This document shows positions 22,301 through 33,755 of a stretch of DNA of 64,000 nucleotides, piece after piece. The stretch is taken from positions 42,996,412-43,060,411 of the forward strand of contig OW799234.1 of the NCBI GenBank assembly GCA_941918925.1, in the 5' to 3' direction. The stretch is from Phyto melanocephala. Lineage: Eukaryota > Arthropoda > Insecta > Diptera > Rhinophoridae. Each line of letters begins with the position of its first letter. Position 1 is the stretch's first letter. Position numbers and translations under genes: made by a program. The notes under the pieces are model-generated. The model was not told where the DNA came from. It saw only the letters and a program-made list of their open reading frames with translations, and ran no database searches.

Positions 22301-24704
22301 AGACACTGAACAATGAATTCTTGAATGTCATTAACACCGTGCCATGTGTGTTATAATTATATATTTATATTTTATTCGAACTTTTTTCTATATATTAAAT
22401 TTTAATGTGAACCATTTTTTATTTTGGCTTAAGTTCATTTGTTTCTTTATTTAATTTTATAATTCAAATTAAATTAAATTGTAACCATTTTAGGAATATT
22501 TTTTTCTAAAAATTATTTCCGATATTAGCCGAGTGGAATGCATTTTCGAAATCAGCTACGATTTCATCATCAGCACTCTTTATCGGTATACTACTATGTA
22601 ACTTAAAATTCCTATTTATGTTACAATTGAATGAAATTTGAATTAGTGAATCTTAGTATTAATTTTCATATTTTGTTGAATATTTTATTTCACCTATCAA
22701 ATGACAATTCATAATTCAACATGTTCATATTCTTCTATATTCGTAATACATTTTCGTTATGCTTTCAATATCCATCCTTTTGGCTGGAATTATTGAAAAC
22801 AAGGTTGTATTTACATTTTTCATTTATATAAGTCCATCTAGGTGATAGACACTGAACAATGAATTCTTGAATGTCATTAACACCGTGCCATGTGTGTTAT
22901 AATTATATATTTATATTTTATTCGAACTTTTTTCTATATATTAAATTTTAATGTGAACCATTTTTTATTTTGGCTTAAGTTCATTTGTTTCTTTATTTAA
23001 TTTTATAATTCAAATTAAATTAAATTGTAACCATTTTAGGAATATTTTTTTTTCTAAAAATTATTTCCGATATTAGCCGAGTGGAATGCATTTTCGAAAT
23101 CAGCTACGATTTCATCATCAGCACTCTTTATCGGTATACTACTATGTAACTTAAAATTCCTATTTATGTTACAATTGAATGAAATTTGAATTAGTGAATC
23201 TTAGTATTAATTTTCATATTTTGTTGAATATTTTATTTCACCTATCAAATGACAATTCATAATTCAACATGTTCATATTCTTCTATATTCGTAATACATT
23301 TTCGTTATGCTTTCAATATCCATCCTTTTGGCTGGAATTATTGAAAACAAGGTTGTATTTACATTTTTCATTTATATAAGTCCATCTAGGTGATAGACAC
23401 TGAACAATGAATTCTTGAATGTCATTAACACCGTGCCATGTGTGTTATAATTATATATTTATATTTTATTCGAACTTTTTTCTATATATTAAATTTTAAT
23501 GTGAACCATTTTTTATTTTGGCTTAAGTTCATTTGTTTCTTTATTTAATTTTATAATTCAAATTAAATTAAATTGTAACCATTTTAGGAATATTTTTTTC
23601 TAAAAATTATTTCCGATATTAGCCGAGTGGAATGCATTTTCGAAATCAGCTACGATTTCATCATCAGCACTCTTTATCGGTATACTACTATGTAACTTAA
23701 AATTCCTATTTATGTTACAATTGAATGAAATTTGAATTAGTGAATCTTAGTATTAATTTTCATATTTTGTTGAATATTTTATTTCACCTATCAAATGACA
23801 ATTCATAATTCAACATGTTCATATTCTTCTATATTCGTAATACATTTTCGTTATGCTTTCAATATCCATCCTTTTGGCTGGAATTATTGAAAACAAGGTT
23901 GTATTTACATTTTTCATTTATATAAGTCCATCTAGGTGATAGACACTGAACAATGAATTCTTGAATGTCATTAACACCGTGCCATGTGTGTTATAATTAT
24001 ATATTTATATTTTATTCGAACTTTTTTCTATATATTAAATTTTAATGTGAACCATTTTTTATTTTGGCTTAAGTTCATTTGTTTCTTTATTTAATTTTAT
24101 AATTCAAATTAAATTAAATTGTAACCATTTTAGGAATATTTTTTTCTAAAAATTATTTCCGATATTAGCCGAGTGGAATGCATTTTCGAAATCAGCTACG
24201 ATTTCATCATCAGCACTCTTTATCGGTATACTACTATGTAACTTAAAATTCCTATTTATGTTACAATTGAATGAAATTTGAATTAGTGAATCTTAGTATT
24301 AATTTTCATATTTTGTTGAATATTTTATTTCACCTATCAAATGACAATTCATAATTCAACATGTTCATATTCTTCTATATTCGTAATACATTTTCGTTAT
24401 GCTTTCAATATCCATCCTTTTGGCTGGAATTATTGAAAACAAGGTTGTATTTACATTTTTCATTTATATAAGTCCATCTAGGTGATAGACACTGAACAAT
24501 GAATTCTTGAATGTCATTAACACCGTGCCATGTGTGTTATAATTATATATTTATATTTTATTCGAACTTTTTTCTATATATTAAATTTTAATGTGAACCA
24601 TTTTTTATTTTGGCTTAAGTTCATTTGTTTCTTTATTTAATTTTATAATTCAAATTAAATTAAATTGTAACCATTTTAGGAATATTTTTTTCTAAAAATT
24701 ATTT

Positions 24705-24772
24705 CCGATATTAGCCGAGTGGAATGCATTTTCGAAATCAGCTACGATTTCATCATTAGCACTCTTTATCGG
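24705..24772 (-). ncRNA. Hammerhead ribozyme copy 12, core mutated
   Basis: The conserved CUGAUGA reads CUAAUGA (plus strand catcattagcac). This replaces the invariant G5, which should abolish cleavage. It is the innermost copy of the left arm, 277 bp from the palindrome centre. Confidence 0.75.
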
Positions 24773-25039
24773 TATACTACTATGTAACTTAAAATTCCTA
24801 TTTATGTTACAATTGAATGAAATTTGAATTAGTGAATCTTAGTATTAATTTTCATATTTTGTTGAATATTTTATTTCACCTATCAAATGGCAATTCATAA
24901 TTCAACATGTTCATATTCTTCTATATTCGTAATACATTTTCGTTATGCTTTCAATATCCATCCTTTTGGCTGGAATTATTGAAAACAAGGTTGTATTTAC
25001 ATTTTTCATTTATATAAGTCCATCTAGGTGATAGACACT

Positions 25040-25095
25040 GAACAATGAACACATGGCACGGTGTTAATGACATTCAAGAATTCATGAAATAAAAT
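25040..25095. other. Palindrome centre / arm junction
   Basis: The left arm stops at gaacaatgaa (25049). A 36-bp piece in inverted orientation (25050-25085) follows directly, and it is the exact reverse complement of what the left unit would have contained next. After it, about 190 bp of the normal inverted unit is missing and the sequence resumes at gaaataaaat (25086). There is essentially no spacer between the arms. Confidence 0.85.
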
Positions 25096-25736
25096 ATTCA
25101 ACAAAATATGAAAATTAATACTAAGATTCACTAATTCAAATTTCATTCAATTGTAACATAAATAGGAATTTTAAGTTACATAGTAGTATACCGATAAAGA
25201 GTGCTGATGATGAAATCGTAGCTGATTTCGAAAATGCATTCCACTCGGCTAATATCGGAAATAATTTTTAGAAAAAAATATTCCTAAAATGGTTACAATT
25301 TAATTTAATTTGAATTATAAAATTAAATAAAGAAACTTAAGAACTTAAGCCAAAATAAAAAATGGTTCACATTAAAATTTAATATATAGAAAAAAGTTCG
25401 AATAAAATATAAATATATAATTATAACACACATGGCACGGTGTTAATGACATTCAAGAATTCATTGTTCAGTGTCTATCACCTAGATGGACTTATATAAA
25501 TGAAAAATGTAAATACAACCTTGTTTTCAATAATTCCAGCCAAAAGGATGGATATTGAAAGCATAACGAAAATGTATTACGAATATAGAAGAATATGAAC
25601 ATGTTGAATTATGAATTGTCATTTGATAGGTGAAATAAAATATTCAACAAAATATGAAAATTAATACTAAGATTCACTAATTCAAATTTCATTCAATTGT
25701 AACATAAATAGGAATTTTAAGTTACATAGTAGTATA

Positions 25737-25804
25737 CCGATAAAGAGTGCTGATGATGAAATCGTAGCTGATTTCGAAAATGCATTCCACTCGGCTAATA
25801 TCGG
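25737..25804 (+). ncRNA. Type I hammerhead ribozyme, consensus copy (representative of plus-strand arm)
   Basis: Same 68-nt fold as the minus-strand copies. The predicted cut lies 51 nt into the motif, between C at 25787 and CACTC at 25788-25792. In this arm the ribozyme is transcribed with the host transposase gene. Confidence 0.9.
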
Positions 25805-26282
25805 AAATAATTTTTAGAAAAAAATATTCCTAAAATGGTTACAATTTAATTTAATTTGAATTATAAAATTAAATAAAGAAACAAATGAACTTAAGCCAAA
25901 ATAAAAAATGGTTCACATTAAAATTTAATATATAGAAAAAAGTTCGAATAAAATATAAATATATAATTATAACACACATGGCACGGTGTTAATGACATTC
26001 AAGAATTCATTGTTCAGTGTCTATCACCTAGATGGACTTATATAAATGAAAAATGTAAATACAACCTTGTTTTCAATAATTCCAGCCAAAAGGATGGATA
26101 TTGAAAGCATAACGAAAATGTATTACGAATATAGAAGAATATGAACATGTTGAATTATGAATTGTCATTTGATAGGTGAAATAAAATATTCAACAAAATA
26201 TGAAAATTAATACTAAGATTCACTAATTCAAATTTCATTCAATTGTAACATAAATAGGAATTTTAAGTTACATAGTAGTATA

Positions 26283-26350
26283 CCGATAAATAGTGCTGAT
26301 GATGAAATCGTAGCTGATTTCGAAAATGCATTCCACTCGGCTAATATCGG
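26283..26350 (+). ncRNA. Hammerhead ribozyme with stem I mismatch
   Basis: Inner stem I reads UAGUG instead of GAGUG, losing the outermost G-C pair. The catalytic core is intact, so activity may persist. Confidence 0.8.
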
Positions 26351-29300
26351 AAATAATTTTTAGAAAAAAAAATATTCCTAAAATGGTTACAATTTAATTT
26401 AATTTGAATTATAAAATTAAATAAAGAAACAAATGAACTTAAGCCAAAATAAAAAATGGTTCACATTAAAATTTAATATATAGAAAAAAGTTCGAATAAA
26501 ATATAAATATATAATTATAACACACATGGCACGGTGTTAATGACATTCAAGAATTCATTGTTCAGTGTCTATCACCTAGATGGACTTATATAAATGAAAA
26601 ATGTAAATACAACCTTGTTTTCAATAATTCCAGCCAAAAGGATGGATATTGAAAGCATAACGAAAATGTATTACGAATATAGAAGAATATGAACATGTTG
26701 AATTATGAATTGTCATTTGATAGGTGAAATAAAATATTCAACAAAATATGAAAATTAATACTAAGATTCACTAATTCAAATTTCATTCAATTGTAACATA
26801 AATAGGAATTTTAAGTTACATAGTAGTATACCGATAAAGAGTGCTGATGATGAAATCGTAGCTGATTTCGAAAATGCATTCCACTCGGCTAATATCGGAA
26901 ATAATTTTTAGAAAAAAATATTCCTAAAATGGTTACAATTTAATTTAATTTGAATTATAAAATTAAATAAAGAAACAAATGAACTTAAGCCAAAATAAAA
27001 AATGGTTCACATTAAAATTTAATATATAGAAAAAAGTTCGAATAAAATATAAATATATAATTATAACACACATGGCACGGTGTTAATGACATTCAAGAAT
27101 TCATTGTTCAGTGTCTATCACCTAGATGGACTTATATAAATGAAAAATGTAAATACAACCTTGTTTTCAATAATTCCAGCCAAAAGGATGGATATTGAAA
27201 GCATAACGAAAATGTATTACGAATATAGAAGAATATGAACATGTTGAATTATGAATTGTCATTTGATAGGTGAAATAAAATATTCAACAAAATATGAAAA
27301 TTAATACTAAGATTCACTAATTCAAATTTCATTCAATTGTAACATAAATAGGAATTTTAAGTTACATAGTAGTATACCGATAAAGAGTGCTGATGATGAA
27401 ATCGTAGCTGATTTCGAAAATGCATTCCACTCGGCTAATATCGGAAATAATTTTTAGAAAAAAATATTCCTAAAATGGTTACAATTTAATTTAATTTGAA
27501 TTATAAAATTAAATAAAGAAACAAATGAACTTAAGCCAAAATAAAAAATGGTTCACATTAAAATTTAATATATAGAAAAAAGTTCGAATAAAATATAAAT
27601 ATATAATTATAACACACATGGCACGGTGTTAATGACATTCAAGAATTCATTGTTCAGTGTCTATCACCTAGATGGACTTATATAAATGAAAAATGTAAAT
27701 ACAACCTTGTTTTCAATAATTCCAGCCAAAAGGATGGATATTGAAAGCATAACGAAAATGTATTACGAATATAGAAGAATATGAACATGTTGAATTATGA
27801 ATTGTCATTTGATAGGTGAAATAAAATATTCAACAAAATATGAAAATTAATACTAAGATTCACTAATTCAAATTTCATTCAATTGTAACATAAATAGGAA
27901 TTTTAAGTTACATAGTAGTATACCGATAAAGAGTGCTGATGATGAAATCGTAGCTGATTTCGAAAATGCATTCCACTCGGCTAATATCGGAAATAATTTT
28001 TAGAAAAAAATATTCCTAAAATGGTTACAATTTAATTTAATTTGAATTATAAAATTAAATAAAGAAACAAATGAACTTAAGCCAAAATAAAAAATGGTTC
28101 ACATTAAAATTTAATATATAGAAAAAAGTTCGAATAAAATATAAATATATAATTATAACACACATGGCACGGTGTTAATGACATTCAAGAATTCATTGTT
28201 CAGTGTCTATCACCTAGATGGACTTATATAAATGAAAAATGTAAATACAACCTTGTTTTCAATAATTCCAGCCAAAAGGATGGATATTGAAAGCATAACG
28301 AAAATGTATTACGAATATAGAAGAATATGAACATGTTGAATTATGAATTGTCATTTGATAGGTGAAATAAAATATTCAACAAAATATGAAAATTAATACT
28401 AAGATTCACTAATTCAAATTTCATTCAATTGTAACATAAATAGGAATTTTAAGTTACATAGTAGTATACCGATAAAGAGTGCTGATGATGAAATCGTAGC
28501 TGATTTCGAAAATGCATTCCACTCGGCTAATATCGGAAATAATTTTTAGAAAAAAATATTCCTAAAATGGTTACAATTTAATTTAATTTGAATTATAAAA
28601 TTAAATAAAGAAACAAATGAACTTAAGCCAAAATAAAAAATGGTTCACATTAAAATTTAATATATAGAAAAAAGTTCGAATAAAATATAAATATATAATT
28701 ATAACACACATGGCACGGTGTTAATGACATTCAAGAATTCATTGTTCAGTGTCTATCACCTAGATGGACTTATATAAATGAAAAATGTAAATACAACCTT
28801 GTTTTCAATAATTCCAGCCAAAAGGATGGATATTGAAAGCATAACGAAAATGTATTACGAATATAGAAGAATATGAACATGTTGAATTATGAATTGTCAT
28901 TTGATAGGTGAAATAAAATATTCAACAAAATATGAAAATTAATACTAAGATTCACTAATTCAAATTTCATTCAATTGTAACATAAATAGGAATTTTAAGT
29001 TACATAGTAGTATACCGATAAAGAGTGCTGATGATGAAATCGTAGCTGATTTCGAAAATGCATTCCACTCGGCTAATATCGGAAATAATTTTTAGAAAAA
29101 AAATATTCCTAAAATGGTTACAATTTAATTTAATTTGAATTATAAAATTAAATAAAGAAACAAATGAACTTAAGCCAAAATAAAAAATGGTTCACATTAA
29201 AATTTAATATATAGAAAAAAGTTCGAATAAAATATAAATATATAATTATAACACACATGGCACGGTGTTAATGACATTCAAGAATTCATTGTTCAGTGTC

Positions 29301-30336
29301 TATCACCTAGATGGACTTATATAAATGAAAAATGTAAATACAACCTTGTTTTCAATAATTCCAGCCAAAAGGATGGATATTGAAAGCATAACGAAAATGT
29401 ATTACGAATATAGAAGAATATGAACATGTTGAATTATGAATTGTCATTTGATAGGTGAAATAAAATATTCAACAAAATATGAAAATTAATACTAAGATTC
29501 ACTAATTCAAATTTCATTCAATTGTAACATAAATAGGAATTTTAAGTTACATAGTAGTATACCGATAAAGAGTGCTGATGATGAAATCGTAGCTGATTTC
29601 GAAAATGCATTCCACTCGGCTAATATCGGAAATAATTTTTAGAAAAAAATATTCCTAAAATGGTTACAATTTAATTTAATTTGAATTATAAAATTAAATA
29701 AAGAAACAAATGAACTTAAGCCAAAATAAAAAATGGTTCACATTAAAATTTAATATATAGAAAAAAGTTCGAATAAAATATAAATATATAATTATAACAC
29801 ACATGGCACGGTGTTAATGACATTCAAGAATTCATTGTTCAGTGTCTATCACCTAGATGGACTTATATAAATGAAAAATGTAAATACAACCTTGTTTTCA
29901 ATAATTCCAGCCAAAAGGATGGATATTGAAAGCATAACGAAAATGTATTACGAATATAGAAGAATATGAACATGTTGAATTATGAATTGTCATTTGATAG
30001 GTGAAATAAAATATTCAACAAAATATGAAAATTAATACTAAGATTCACTAATTCAAATTTCATTCAATTGTAACATAAATAGGAATTTTAAGTTACATAG
30101 TAGTATACCGATAAAGAGTGCTGATGATGAAATCGTAGCTGATTTCGAAAATGCATTCCACTCGGCTAATATCGGAAATAATTTTTAGAAAAAAATATTC
30201 CTAAAATGGTTACAATTTAATTTAATTTGAATTATAAAATTAAATAAAGAAACAAATGAACTTAAGCCAAAATAAAAAATGGTTCACATTAAAATTTAAT
30301 ATATAGAAAAAAGTTCGAATAAAATATAAATATATT

Positions 30337-30348
30337 ATTTCATTTCAT
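30337..30348 (+). repeat. 12-bp target-site duplication, right copy
   Basis: ATTTCATTTCAT, identical to 18559-18570. Confidence 0.85.
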
Positions 30349-30366
30349 AATGTTTCTATTTTACAG

Positions 30367-30749
30367 GAATTCTTAATGGACCGGACATTCGCCGTCTTAT
30401 GAAGGACCATCAATTTGAGGTTGCATTGAATGATATCGAGCTATTGGCCTGGAATTGTGTGAAATCAGTAATAGAAAATGTATTAGGAAATCATCGGTCT
30501 GAAAACTGGCGAATTTTAATCAAAAATATGCTAACCGCATTTAAAAACTTAAACGTTAGAATGTCATTGAAAATACATTTTTTGCATTGCCATGCCGAAA
30601 AATTTAATGAACAATCACCAGCCGAGTCTGATGAACATGGCGAGAGATTTCACCAAGTAACAGCCAGGCTCGAACACTGGTATAGCGGCAAACAACTTGA
30701 TTCGCTATTAGGGGATATTTGTTGGAATCTGCAGGAGGAAGAAGAATAA
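30367..30749 (+). CDS. CMC-like transposase, exon 2
   Basis: Begins after the acceptor ttttacag and continues the frame as ILNGPDIRRLMKD. It contains the family motifs WNCVKSVIENVLGNH, MSLKIHFLHCH and ESDEHGERFHQ. The Glu in the last motif is the likely third acidic residue of the DDE triad. It ends EEEE-stop 818 bp before the right tip of the transposon. The exon is undamaged, so transposase could still be made if the intron is removed. Confidence 0.82.
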
Positions 30750-30869
30750 ATTTCTAAATAAAAACTACTTAACAACAAAAAATTTTTAGTTTGGTTATAT
30801 AAAAAATTCAAAAATTTCATCTTTTCTGAAAAAATCAAAATTTGTAGACAGACTTTAATCACAAATAGC

Positions 30870-31567
30870 TTATTTTGCACCTGCGCAACTTTATTTTTCA
30901 TTCCCATCATTTGTTTCTAAGGCCTAGGATTCACTCCTAGGGGGATAAAATGTATGACCGACCTCCAATGTTTTTTGTTCTTAACATTTTATTAAATTAT
31001 ACTTTCCCTTTATCACCATCCCTTAGGGGGGCCCCAATACAAATGTTGCGTTTTATGAAATTCTTAGATTAATTAAAATTTGTCGACTTTTGTGAATAAA
31101 ATCAAAAGTTGCAAACATATTTTAATTGTTTATAGCTTGTTTTGTTTGCAGCTTTGTTTTTTATATGTCTGCAAAAAATTAGAAGCCTAGCTGAATTTTT
31201 CAATTTTTTATGAATTTTAAAAAAATAAAAATTTCGAAATTTTTATAAAAAAATTAATTTTTTTTTCAAAAAAAAAATTATGTTTCTAAAACGACTGCGA
31301 ATGTTAGAAAGAGGTTTTACTTTTCTTAAAGGAAATTTTATTGCGGAATTTCGGTTTTTTAAGTTTTTTCAATAAGCTAAAGCGTTTTTAAGTTACGCGA
31401 ACATATGTTGTGGAACCTCCTCCATTTTCGAAATAACGGTATATCTCGAAAACCAGAGCCAATCTTAAAAAACCGTGGGCACCACTGGATTCAGCGTACC
31501 CGAATTATGTTAAAACGCTAGGTGCCCAGCTTGTCACGAAAAAAAAGTGTAAATTTCATGCACAGTG
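30870..31567 (-). repeat. Right subterminal region and right terminal inverted repeat
   Basis: About 31118-31567 is the TIR. The preceding 250 bp (ggcctaggattcactcctagg block, accatcccttagggggg block) recur in reverse at about 47090-47340 in the deletion derivative. Confidence 0.85.
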
Positions 31568-31570
31568 TTA

Positions 31571-33420
31571 TTCAAAAAATCAAATGTTTGTAAAGCTACC
31601 TCTACACCATCTGATTTCTAATCTGAGAAAGATCAGTTAAAAGTACTCCTAGTATCCAAAACTTGTAAAATTCTTTAGATTTGCTTTAAATGGCACTTGA
31701 GGGAAGCTACCTATATAAAAAAAAAGATTATCTGCTGTATTCATAAAAATATTTTAGGTTTATTAAAGGCTTTTTTGACAGATGTTGTACAGAAATTTGT
31801 CAAATAAGCCTTCCATAAACCTAAAATATTTTTTATGAATGCGGCAGTATATGTTTAGACGTAAATCAGTCGTTAAACTCAGATGAGAAATCAAATAGTG
31901 TTTTTTCTTTGTCGTACAAAAACTTTTCATTTTACAGCCAAGTAAACGTTAAACGAATTTAGCCACAGATCGATTGCAGAAATCGAATCATGAACTTCTA
32001 AAAACACAAGCATGATGACTGAGTAAATATTTATGTCAATAGGTTTGAAAGACAACGGATTTTTACTTGCAACTGTTTTAATTGCAATAATATGTGTTTT
32101 TCATTTGCGTTCAATATTTAAAACATAGTATTTATTTCTCAGGTAAATAATATACTTTAGCAATTCTTATTTTTTTTTTTGTGCTAAAGACTTACTTTGC
32201 GGTATAAAATATTTAACGTTTATAAATATAAGTACATAAATAAAACAATAAATTTTTTATGATTTCTAACAAAAAACTTTTATTTCTGGTGCTATATATT
32301 TGGCCATACAGAATCTATAAATACCCTTCACCATCATGTACATAGGTATAATGACCACATCGTAGTTTATTCTATCTTTGATTTGGAATTTTCACATACA
32401 CGCAAAGAAAAGACATGTTTGTGGTAACCATAATCGAAGAGCAAAATACTATGATTGAGTTATTTGCTTGTGGTTAAAATATATATTAGTTGCCAGTCAT
32501 CATTTTGACGTTTAATTAAAGCATCATGCAATATTCATAAATATGACGACAGTTAGAATGCTGTTGTTTTCATATAATAATTTTACTTACATTTTTAATT
32601 GCTATTTTTTACCTTATTTTTTATATTTTCTTATTTTATTTTTAAATCTCTCAAATTCTTTTAAAATTTTTGTGCATTTTCCGACAACTAAAATTTTGAA
32701 AATAATAAAAATTCATTCAGCAAGAAAAAGAACAGTTGCAAACAAATTATTATTAAAAAAAATCATAGCTTGATTGCTATGTAATCAAACTGTTTTCTCA
32801 GCTATTCCTTATGAATATTTGAAATTTTTACTGCTTTTGCATATAATGTTATTTTGTCGTAAGAATTTTTTTAAATTATACTACAACCATATCGATATGT
32901 TTTCCGAACAAAAAACATTTCATGATAAAATTAAATCAAACACTTGAATATTGTAATACAATATATGATGAAATAAAACAAAAATAACTATTTCTCGTTT
33001 TCGACAACTAAATATTGTTATAGAGTATATAATATGACCATCGTGATCATTTCGTAACCATGGTCTTTCTTTGCGTCTAGTTAACTGTATTCTACTGGTC
33101 AAGCCCTATCATTTTATCTAGGACGCCATATTGGCTATTAAATTTTTCGTAGTTAACTGCATTTTAGTATCAAAGCACTGTGGTATAGAAACTTAAAAAA
33201 CCATGTTCGCTTGTAAATTTTAGAAAAAACCCCAAAGCAGTGGTGTTTTGGTGCTTATAACTTATTTGGTTTCAAACTGATTCGTTAGTTTTTCTCAGAA
33301 ATAATTTTTAAAATTACGGTTTATAATTTGGTATCTTAAGCGTGTTAAAAAATTATTTAAAAGTTTATTAATATAAAAAAAAAAAAAATATATATATATA
33401 TTTAAATAATATTTGCCTTT
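31571..33420. other. AT-rich intergenic sequence
   Basis: Apart from the hairpin at 31732-31847, no gene or known repeat is recognised. Open frames at 32543-32773 and 32920-33102 have no recognisable domain. Confidence 0.5.
31732..31847. repeat. 116-bp imperfect hairpin (MITE or microRNA-like)
   Basis: Arms of about 50 nt (ctgctgtattcataaaaat... and ...atgaatgcggcag) are complementary with few mismatches around a 15-nt loop (tgttgtacagaaatt). The arm contains attttaggttta, gcttttttgaca and its partner tgtcaaataagc. It may be a palindromic MITE or a foldback transcript. Confidence 0.6.
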
Positions 33421-33755
33421 AACTTTGCCGATTAGTGACCTATTTATCCAAAATTGTTCATGACTATCTCCAGGGGTATAACAAATCTATAAATATTAAC
33501 AACCGTGTCCATAAATTTACCAATGGCTGGAAAAATTTTTTTTTTTCGTGGTATAAATAAGGGAAATAACAGAGATAGTCGTGTTTATTTGCTCATATAT
33601 AAGAAAGTTTTAAGGCGATTATGTCAATCTGCTTTCAACATACACACGAACAGACGAACTCGACTCCCTGAGTTCGTCAATTAATATTGTAGAACTTTCA
33701 AACGGAATGACAATACCATATATACCCGTAATTCTTTGTAAAAGGTATAACAAAA
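33420..33755 (-). mobile_element. DINE-1/INE-1-like relic, copy D (partial)
   Basis: Reverse-oriented, diverged 5' portion: catttaatattgtagaactttc-type block, cggaatgacaata (reverse of tgtcattccg), gacgaactcgactccc, and the reversed start tatacccg...aaaggtata. The 3' hairpin end is missing. Confidence 0.6.

Larger units (their letters stand above)
18571..25049 (-). repeat. Left arm: twelve 546-bp units, ribozyme on minus strand
   Basis: Ribozyme motifs start (plus-strand coordinate, each 68 bp) at 18694, 19240, 19786, 20332, 20878, 21424, 21973, 22519, 23067, 23613, 24159 and 24705. The first and twelfth have core mutations; the other ten have an intact consensus core. Confidence 0.92.
18571..30336. 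mobile_element. Palindromic hammerhead-ribozyme tandem array (retrozyme-like), family 1
   Basis: 11.77 kb made of a 546-bp unit: 12 copies with the ribozyme on the minus strand (18571-25049), then 10 copies with it on the plus strand (25050-30336). Units are almost identical. Most differences are homopolymer lengths (units of 546, 547, 548 or 549 bp) plus a handful of point changes. The unit has no open frame. It is about 75% A/T, with two conserved islands: the 68-nt ribozyme and a GGCACGGTG motif roughly 185 nt away. The insert is flanked by a 12-bp duplication. Similar tandem hammerhead units are known as satellite DNAs of newts, schistosomes and cave crickets and as animal retrozymes. Confidence 0.9.
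25050..30336 (+). repeat. Right arm: ten inverted units, ribozyme on plus strand
   Basis: Ribozyme motifs start at 25191, 25737, 26283, 26831, 27377, 27923, 28469, 29015, 29562 and 30108 (68 bp each). The first unit is shortened by an internal deletion at 25085/25086 and has a local change at about 25336-25345 (cttaaga replacing caaatga). The plus strand is also the sense strand of the transposase gene, so these ten ribozymes would be present in its pre-mRNA. Confidence 0.92.
18523..30366 (+). other. Transposase intron carrying the ribozyme array
   Basis: The donor gtatga at 18523 and the acceptor ttttacag at 30359-30366 keep the reading frame: the split codon g|ga gives KKG-ILNGPD, matching the family. 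Subtracting the inserted array and one copy of its 12-bp duplication leaves 48 + 18 = 66 bp, a typical short fly intron. The array therefore landed in the intron without disturbing the coding exons. Confidence 0.85.
9682..31567 (+). mobile_element. Large CMC-like DNA transposon with CACTG termini, expanded by nested insertions
   Basis: Both tips read CACTGTGC inward and are flanked by the same trinucleotide TTA (9679-9681 and 31568-31570), a 3-bp target duplication. The terminal inverted repeats are about 430-460 bp (left 9682 to about 10103, right about 31118 to 31567). Their first 40 bp differ: the left tip continues CTAGTTG, the right tip ATGAAATTT. The sole gene is the transposase at 17277-30749. 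CAC-starting tips with a 3-bp duplication point to the CACTA/Mirage/Chapaev group, but I cannot confirm the assignment. The original element was perhaps 4 kb; the rest is nested insertions, including a DINE copy, a LINE, a CCCAGCAAAA element and the ribozyme array in the intron. Confidence 0.8.

Noticed and set aside
18571..30336. CRISPR-like reading of the regular repeats
   Set aside because: Units are 546 bp and contiguous with no unique spacers, the host is eukaryotic, and no cas genes are present.
18571..30336. Pure assembly artefact (collapsed or mirrored reads) as the explanation of the palindrome
   Set aside because: Not excluded, but the exact 12-bp duplication, the restored 66-bp intron, the non-mirror centre and unit-specific variants are hard to obtain by artefact. 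The copy number per arm may still be wrong.
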